A program made the position numbers and the translations under genes. The notes under the pieces were generated by a model. That model saw only the letters and a program-made list of their open reading frames with translations, was not told where the DNA came from and searched no databases. This document shows, piece after piece, positions 13,040 through 16,513 of a DNA stretch of 16,513 bases (its first letter is position 1; each line of letters begins with the position of its first letter). Source of the DNA: Verrucomicrobiota bacterium (GTDB lineage: Bacteria > Verrucomicrobiota > Verrucomicrobiia > Limisphaerales > UBA1100). The DNA lies in the NCBI GenBank assembly GCA_028872645.1, contig JAPKDK010000033.1, positions 1 to 16,513 on the forward strand, written 5' to 3'.

Positions 13040-13788
13040 GTCAAAATTTCCGGCTCCCCTTCGGTCACCGCAATGGTATGCTCAAAATGAGCCGACGGAC
13101 GGCCATCCCGTGTCACAACGGTCCAACCATCCGACAAAAATTTCACTTTCATTCCGCCGACATTCACCATCGGCTCAATGGCCAAAGTCATCCCCGGCCG
13201 CAGCTCCGGCGTTTCCCCAGCACTCACGAAGTTCGGGATCTGCGGCTCTTCATGAACCGTCCGCCCCACTCCGTGCCCCACAAATTCGCGGACGATAGAA
13301 AACCCGTTGGCTTCCACTCGATTTTGCACCGCACAGGAAATATCGTTCACTCTGTTTCCCGGTAACGCGCGGGATATTCCATCATACAGGGCTTGTTGAG
13401 TCACATCAATCAATTTTTGCGTCTCATCGGAACATTCGCCAACGATGACCGTACGGGCGGTATCGCCGATAAATCCATCCACTCGCACACCGCAATCGAG
13501 GCTCACGATGTCGCCCTCCTTCACTTTGCGTTTACTGGCGAGTCCGTGCACGACTTCATCATTCATCGAAATGCATATGTGGCAGGGGTATTTCCGGCCA
13601 CTCACTTCGTAGCCCAAAAATGCGCTCTTCGCCCCGTACGCTTTAATTCGGCTCGCGGCGTATTCGTCAATCTCGCGGGTGGTCACACCCGGCTTCACCC
13701 AGGCGGAGGCCTCCGCCAACACCGTGCCCGCCACTCGACCGGCCTCGCGCATGGCGTCCAGCTCGTCGGGTGTTTTGATCGGGATCAT
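13000..13788 (-). CDS. map: Methionine aminopeptidase, type I
   Basis: A 262-residue cytosolic metallopeptidase that removes the initiator Met from new proteins. The pita-bread fold ligands are all present: Asp98 (SLDCG), Asp109 (IGDTA), His172 (GHGVGR), Glu205 (IEPMV) and Glu236 (HFEHT), with the substrate-binding His81 in EVVHGL. There is no N-terminal zinc-finger extension and no type II insertion. An in-frame GTG at 13806 would add six residues, but the ATG at 13788 gives the usual MIPIKTPDEL start and was chosen. It starts 22 bases after secY ends. The last dozen codons (CLELKPSASAVA) extend past the normal family end and overlap infA. adk, which often stands between secY and map, is absent here. 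Confidence 0.95.
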   Translation of the reverse strand: MIPIKTPDELDAMREAGRVAGTVLAEASAWVKPGVTTREIDEYAASRIKAYGAKSAFLGYEVSGRKYPCHICISMNDEVVHGLASKRKVKEGDIVSLDCGVRVDGFIGDTARTVIVGECSDETQKLIDVTQQALYDGISRALPGNRVNDISCAVQNRVEANGFSIVREFVGHGVGRTVHEEPQIPNFVSAGETPELRPGMTLAIEPMVNVGGMKVKFLSDGWTVVTRDGRPSAHFEHTIAVTEGEPEILTCLELKPSASAVA

Positions 13789-13810
13789 GGTGCTACAAAT
13801 ACTCACGTGA

Positions 13811-15256
13811 TTAATTAAAGCGTCCGCGGACTTTCCCGGTTTTCAGGAAGCCATCGTAATGTCGCTGTGCGAGATGACTTTCCACCTGGCGCATGGTATC
13901 GAGCATCACACCCACCATGATAAGCACACTGGTGCCGCCAAAGAACTGGGCGACGATCATCGGGATTTTAAATTCGCTCGTCAAAATGGTGGGCAAAATT
14001 GCGATCGCCACCAGGAACATTGCGCCCGCCAAAGTGAGCCGGCTCATGGCGTGATGCAAAAAGTCGCGCGTGGCATTGCCGGGACGCACGCCGGGAATAT
14101 AGCCGCCACCTTTCTTAAGATCATCTGCAATTTGCGTTTCATTAAATTGCGTAGCTACCCAGAAATAACTGAAGAAAAGAATCATAAATCCGACCATCAC
14201 CAGATTCCAAACACTACCATAGGCAAGGGCATCCCCCATGCCGGTCAATTTGACACCGATGAAATTTAGAAATTGTCCGCCTGATTCCTTTAGTTCAACA
14301 AGCTTGGATCCTTTATCTGCCAAAACACGGCCTAAGGTTCCAAAAATTTGTGCCGGGAACATCATGATGGCCTGAGCAAAAATGATAGGCATCACACCTG
14401 CATAATTGACTCGCAGTGGAAAATAGGTCGAACCGCCCTGATATTGTTTGCGACCCACTGTGCGCTGAGCATATTGCACAGGAATTTTCCGCATTGCCTG
14501 GGTAACTGCAATCACCGCACCCACTACTGCGAACAAAAGCACCACCAGCAAAACTCCCTTGAACGGATGAGCCTCGTTCTTGGCAAACATCTCGTAGAAT
14601 GAAAAGGCAGCCACATCTATCCGGGAAATGATGCCCACGGTAATGACCAGTGAAATGCCATTTCCAATGCCGCGTTCGGTGATTTGCTCGCCCAGCCACA
14701 TGAGCAGCACAGAGCCGGTGGTGAGCAGCAACATCGTGCGCAGGTGATACCACCAGTCCGCCGCGCCAATTACTAGTTCACCTTTGAAATTTTCGAAGCC
14801 GGGGATTTTTGTGGGATGCTCCCAGCCCATACTCATCACAAAGCCTTGTCCGAGACAAAGCAACACGGTGAGATATCGGCCGTATTTGATGATTTGTGTG
14901 CGCCCACCTTCTTCACGTGAAAGTTTACTGAGTGAGGGAACGACAGCAGTCATCAACTGCAAAATAATTGTGGCACTAATATAAGGCATGATGCCCAGCG
15001 AACCCAAAGCGCACCGCTCCATCGCGCCACCGGTAAACATGCTGTACATCCCAAGCAAGGAAGTACCACCCCCACTGTCTTCATTTTCAGCGAGAATTTT
15101 GAAGTATTCTGAAAGCGCGAATCCGTCCAGCCCCGGAACCGGCACCTGCGCTATCAACCGGCACACCAAAAGCAACAGCAACGTAAATACAATCCGACTC
15201 CGGAGTTCCGGAATCTTAAAGCAATTACTGAGGGTTTGGAAATACCGGGCGAACAT
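13811..15256 (-). CDS. secY: Protein translocase subunit SecY
   Basis: The central pore subunit of the SecYEG channel, 481 residues with ten transmembrane helices. The recognised segments are PYISATIILQLMTAVVPSL (helix 2b), GEQITERGIGNGISL (cytoplasmic loop 4), KQYQGGSTYFPLRVNYAGVMP (cytoplasmic loop 5 into helix 7) and KKGGGYIPGVRPG (the C5 loop that contacts SecA). The C terminus ends HYDGFLKTGKVRGRF. It is somewhat longer than E. coli SecY (443), with extra residues in the first periplasmic loop (about 57-66, EDSGGGTS) and in the loop around 327-348. It starts 9 bases after rplO, with AAGGA at the end of that gene as a possible ribosome-binding site. Confidence 0.97.
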   Translation of the reverse strand: MFARYFQTLSNCFKIPELRSRIVFTLLLLLVCRLIAQVPVPGLDGFALSEYFKILAENEDSGGGTSLLGMYSMFTGGAMERCALGSLGIMPYISATIILQLMTAVVPSLSKLSREEGGRTQIIKYGRYLTVLLCLGQGFVMSMGWEHPTKIPGFENFKGELVIGAADWWYHLRTMLLLTTGSVLLMWLGEQITERGIGNGISLVITVGIISRIDVAAFSFYEMFAKNEAHPFKGVLLVVLLFAVVGAVIAVTQAMRKIPVQYAQRTVGRKQYQGGSTYFPLRVNYAGVMPIIFAQAIMMFPAQIFGTLGRVLADKGSKLVELKESGGQFLNFIGVKLTGMGDALAYGSVWNLVMVGFMILFFSYFWVATQFNETQIADDLKKGGGYIPGVRPGNATRDFLHHAMSRLTLAGAMFLVAIAILPTILTSEFKIPMIVAQFFGGTSVLIMVGVMLDTMRQVESHLAQRHYDGFLKTGKVRGRFN

Positions 15257-15265
15257 CAGGCGTGA

Positions 15266-15754
15266 TTATTCCTTCGCAGCCGGTTGTTCCACCGGGGCTT
15301 CTGAAGTGAGCGCGGTGCAGCTGCCGCCTGCTGCCTCGATGGCGGCTTTGGCTTTGGCGCTGAATTTGTGCGCGGTGACAGAAAGTTTTTTCTTCAACTC
15401 ACCCGTGCCAAGTATTTTCACCTTCACGCTGCCTTTGCCATTGGCCAGGCCTTTGGCAATGACCGCCTCCACGTCCACCGTGGCGCCGTCATCAAAATGT
15501 GTTTCCAAATCGGAAATATTCACCGGCAGATATTCGATGCGATGAACGAAATTATTGAAGCCGCGCTTGGGCAACCGGCGGATGTACGGCATCTGGCCAC
15601 CCTCGAAGGTGGCGCGGGTGCTGCTGCCGGAGCGGGAGTTTTGGCCTTTGTGGCCACGGGTGCTGGTTTTGCCCCGGCCGCTGCCGGGGCCGCGGCCCAC
15701 TCGCTTGCGGCGGGTCTTGGCTCCGGGTCTGGGTTTAAGGTCGTGCAATCGCAT
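15266..15754 (-). CDS. rplO: 50S ribosomal protein L15
   Basis: uL15, 162 residues, an assembly protein of the large subunit. The Gly/Arg-rich N-terminal arm (VGRGPGSGRGKTSTRGHKG, about 19-37) that threads into 23S rRNA and the FEGGQMPYIRRLPKRGF block (50-66) are typical, and the C-terminal globular domain ends near AIEAAGGS. A short Ala/Glu/Pro tail of about 13 residues follows. A good Shine-Dalgarno sequence, AGGAG, lies 9 bases before the ATG, the best in this window. The gene starts 17 bases after rpsE, leaving no room for rpmD (L30), which lies between rpsE and rplO in the E. coli spc operon. Confidence 0.96.
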   Translation of the reverse strand: MRLHDLKPRPGAKTRRKRVGRGPGSGRGKTSTRGHKGQNSRSGSSTRATFEGGQMPYIRRLPKRGFNNFVHRIEYLPVNISDLETHFDDGATVDVEAVIAKGLANGKGSVKVKILGTGELKKKLSVTAHKFSAKAKAAIEAAGGSCTALTSEAPVEQPAAKE

Positions 15755-15771
15755 GATAAGTTTCTCCTAAA

Positions 15772-16513
15772 TTAGTCTAATTTTTTCCCGCGTGCTTTGT
15801 ACACGTCTTCGCGCAGGCGCAAACTTTGCAACGCCTGCAAAGTCGCCTTGGCCACATTGGCGGGGTTATTGGAGCCAAGTGATTTACTGAGTACATCGCG
15901 CACGCCGGCGCTTTCGAGCACGGCGCGGACGGTTTTGCCAGCGATGATGCCCGTGCCGGGCGAGGCGGGACGCAGCAACACGCGCGCGCCATCATAAACC
16001 GAATACACCTCGTGCGGCAGCGTGGCGCCGTGGAGAGAAACTTTCACCATCTCTCGGCGGGCATCCTCGTTGCCTTTTTGAATGGCGGTGACCACTTCGC
16101 GGGCTTTTCCGATGCCGACGCCCACGCCGCCCTTGCGGTTGCCGGTGACCACCAGCGCGCTAAAGCCAAAACGCCGGCCGCCTTTCACCACTTTGCTGGA
16201 GCGATTGATGAACACCACTTTCTCGGTAAGCTCATTACCTTCGGAATCGGTTACCACGGCCGGTGCGCGACGTTCGCGCGGCCCGCCACGACGATTGCCG
16301 CCACGTCCTCCTGGGCCTCCTGGACCGCCGGGGCCACGTCCGCCACCGCCGCCGCGATTACCGCCGCCACGGGGGCCGCGGTCATTTTGCCGCGCGGGCG
16401 CGGGCGCCGGTGCGGTGGTAGTCGCTGGGGTCGCCGCCCCGGGGGCCGCTGCAGCTGCGGGGGCAGCGGGTGCGGGAGTCTCGGAGGGGGGGGGTGTTTC
16501 CTCTGCCCCGGGG
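15772..16513 (-). CDS. rpsE: 30S ribosomal protein S5 with a Pro/Ala- and RGG-rich N-terminal extension (5' end outside window)
   Basis: uS5, near the mRNA entry site of the 30S subunit, takes part in decoding accuracy. The core begins at about 16233 with KVVFINRSSKVVKGGRRFGF and continues through VGVGIGKAREV, PASPGTGIIAGKTVRAVLE and SNNPANVAKATL, as in ordinary S5 of about 165 residues. A GTG at 16257 could start a core-only protein, but the frame stays open upstream to the window edge and encodes coherent low-complexity sequence. First comes a Pro/Ala/Thr/Glu stretch (16393-16513, e.g. ETPAPAAPAAAAAPG), then an Arg/Gly stretch (16264-16392) with GPRGGGNRGGGGGRG and PGGPGGRGGNRRGG. The extension is at least 85 residues and its start lies outside the window. 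A run of nine G at 16486-16494 falls in this part, so a sequencing slip is possible, though the frame remains sensible on both sides of it. Confidence 0.9.
   Translation of the reverse strand, partial: PGAEETPPPSETPAPAAPAAAAAPGAATPATTTAPAPAPARQNDRGPRGGGNRGGGGGRGPGGPGGPGGRGGNRRGGPRERRAPAVVTDSEGNELTEKVVFINRSSKVVKGGRRFGFSALVVTGNRKGGVGVGIGKAREVVTAIQKGNEDARREMVKVSLHGATLPHEVYSVYDGARVLLRPASPGTGIIAGKTVRAVLESAGVRDVLSKSLGSNNPANVAKATLQALQSLRLREDVYKARGKKLD

Overview
The window looks like a chromosomal piece of a GC-rich member of the PVC superphylum, most likely Verrucomicrobiota. This is inferred from gene content only: secreted PQQ-like beta-propeller proteins opening with a D-W-P-x-F-L-G-P motif after the signal peptide, a long SSS symporter, an spc/alpha ribosomal region without rpmD, and weak or absent Shine-Dalgarno sequences at many starts. 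No rRNA, tRNA, CRISPR array, insertion sequence or phage gene was seen. The longest gene-free stretch is about 218 bases (5648-5865).

Left half, plus strand (4-6786): two paralogous secreted PQQ-like beta-propeller proteins (4-1224 and 2356-3906) flank a lipoprotein-like SMP-30/gluconolactonase-family protein (1271-2359). The second propeller gene starts on a TTG that overlaps the lactonase stop codon. An Nramp/APC-fold membrane protein (3974-5647) follows; at its TM1 and TM6 positions the usual Nramp metal ligands are missing. Next comes a decayed, internally deleted elongation factor G gene (5866-6786), which ends 9 bases from a convergent gene.

Right half, minus strand (6796-16513): read in transcription order this is rpsE (5' end outside the window), rplO, secY, map, infA, rpmJ, rpsM, rpsK, rpsD, rpoA and rplQ, closed by a clear Rho-independent terminator. 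A separate SSS-family sodium:solute symporter gene (6796-8712) lies beyond it. The genes are tightly packed, with gaps mostly of 4-26 bases and a 40-base map/infA overlap. The exception is a 110-base rpsD-rpoA spacer holding a GC-rich hairpin. Together they encode small-subunit and large-subunit proteins, the protein-export channel, N-terminal Met removal, initiation factor 1 and the RNA polymerase alpha subunit.

The most unusual content is in this otherwise ordinary operon. Several products carry large low-complexity or inserted segments that their E. coli counterparts lack. S5 has a Pro/Ala-rich plus RGG-type N-terminal extension, S11 has a roughly 160-residue Lys/Glu/Ala N-terminal tail of nonapeptide and KAD repeats, and L17 has an insertion plus a Glu-rich C-terminal tail. 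S13 has a roughly 22-residue insertion and RpoA has an acidic tail. IF-1 has lost the conserved GKMRKNYIR loop. I see no sign of a defence system or a biosynthetic cluster.
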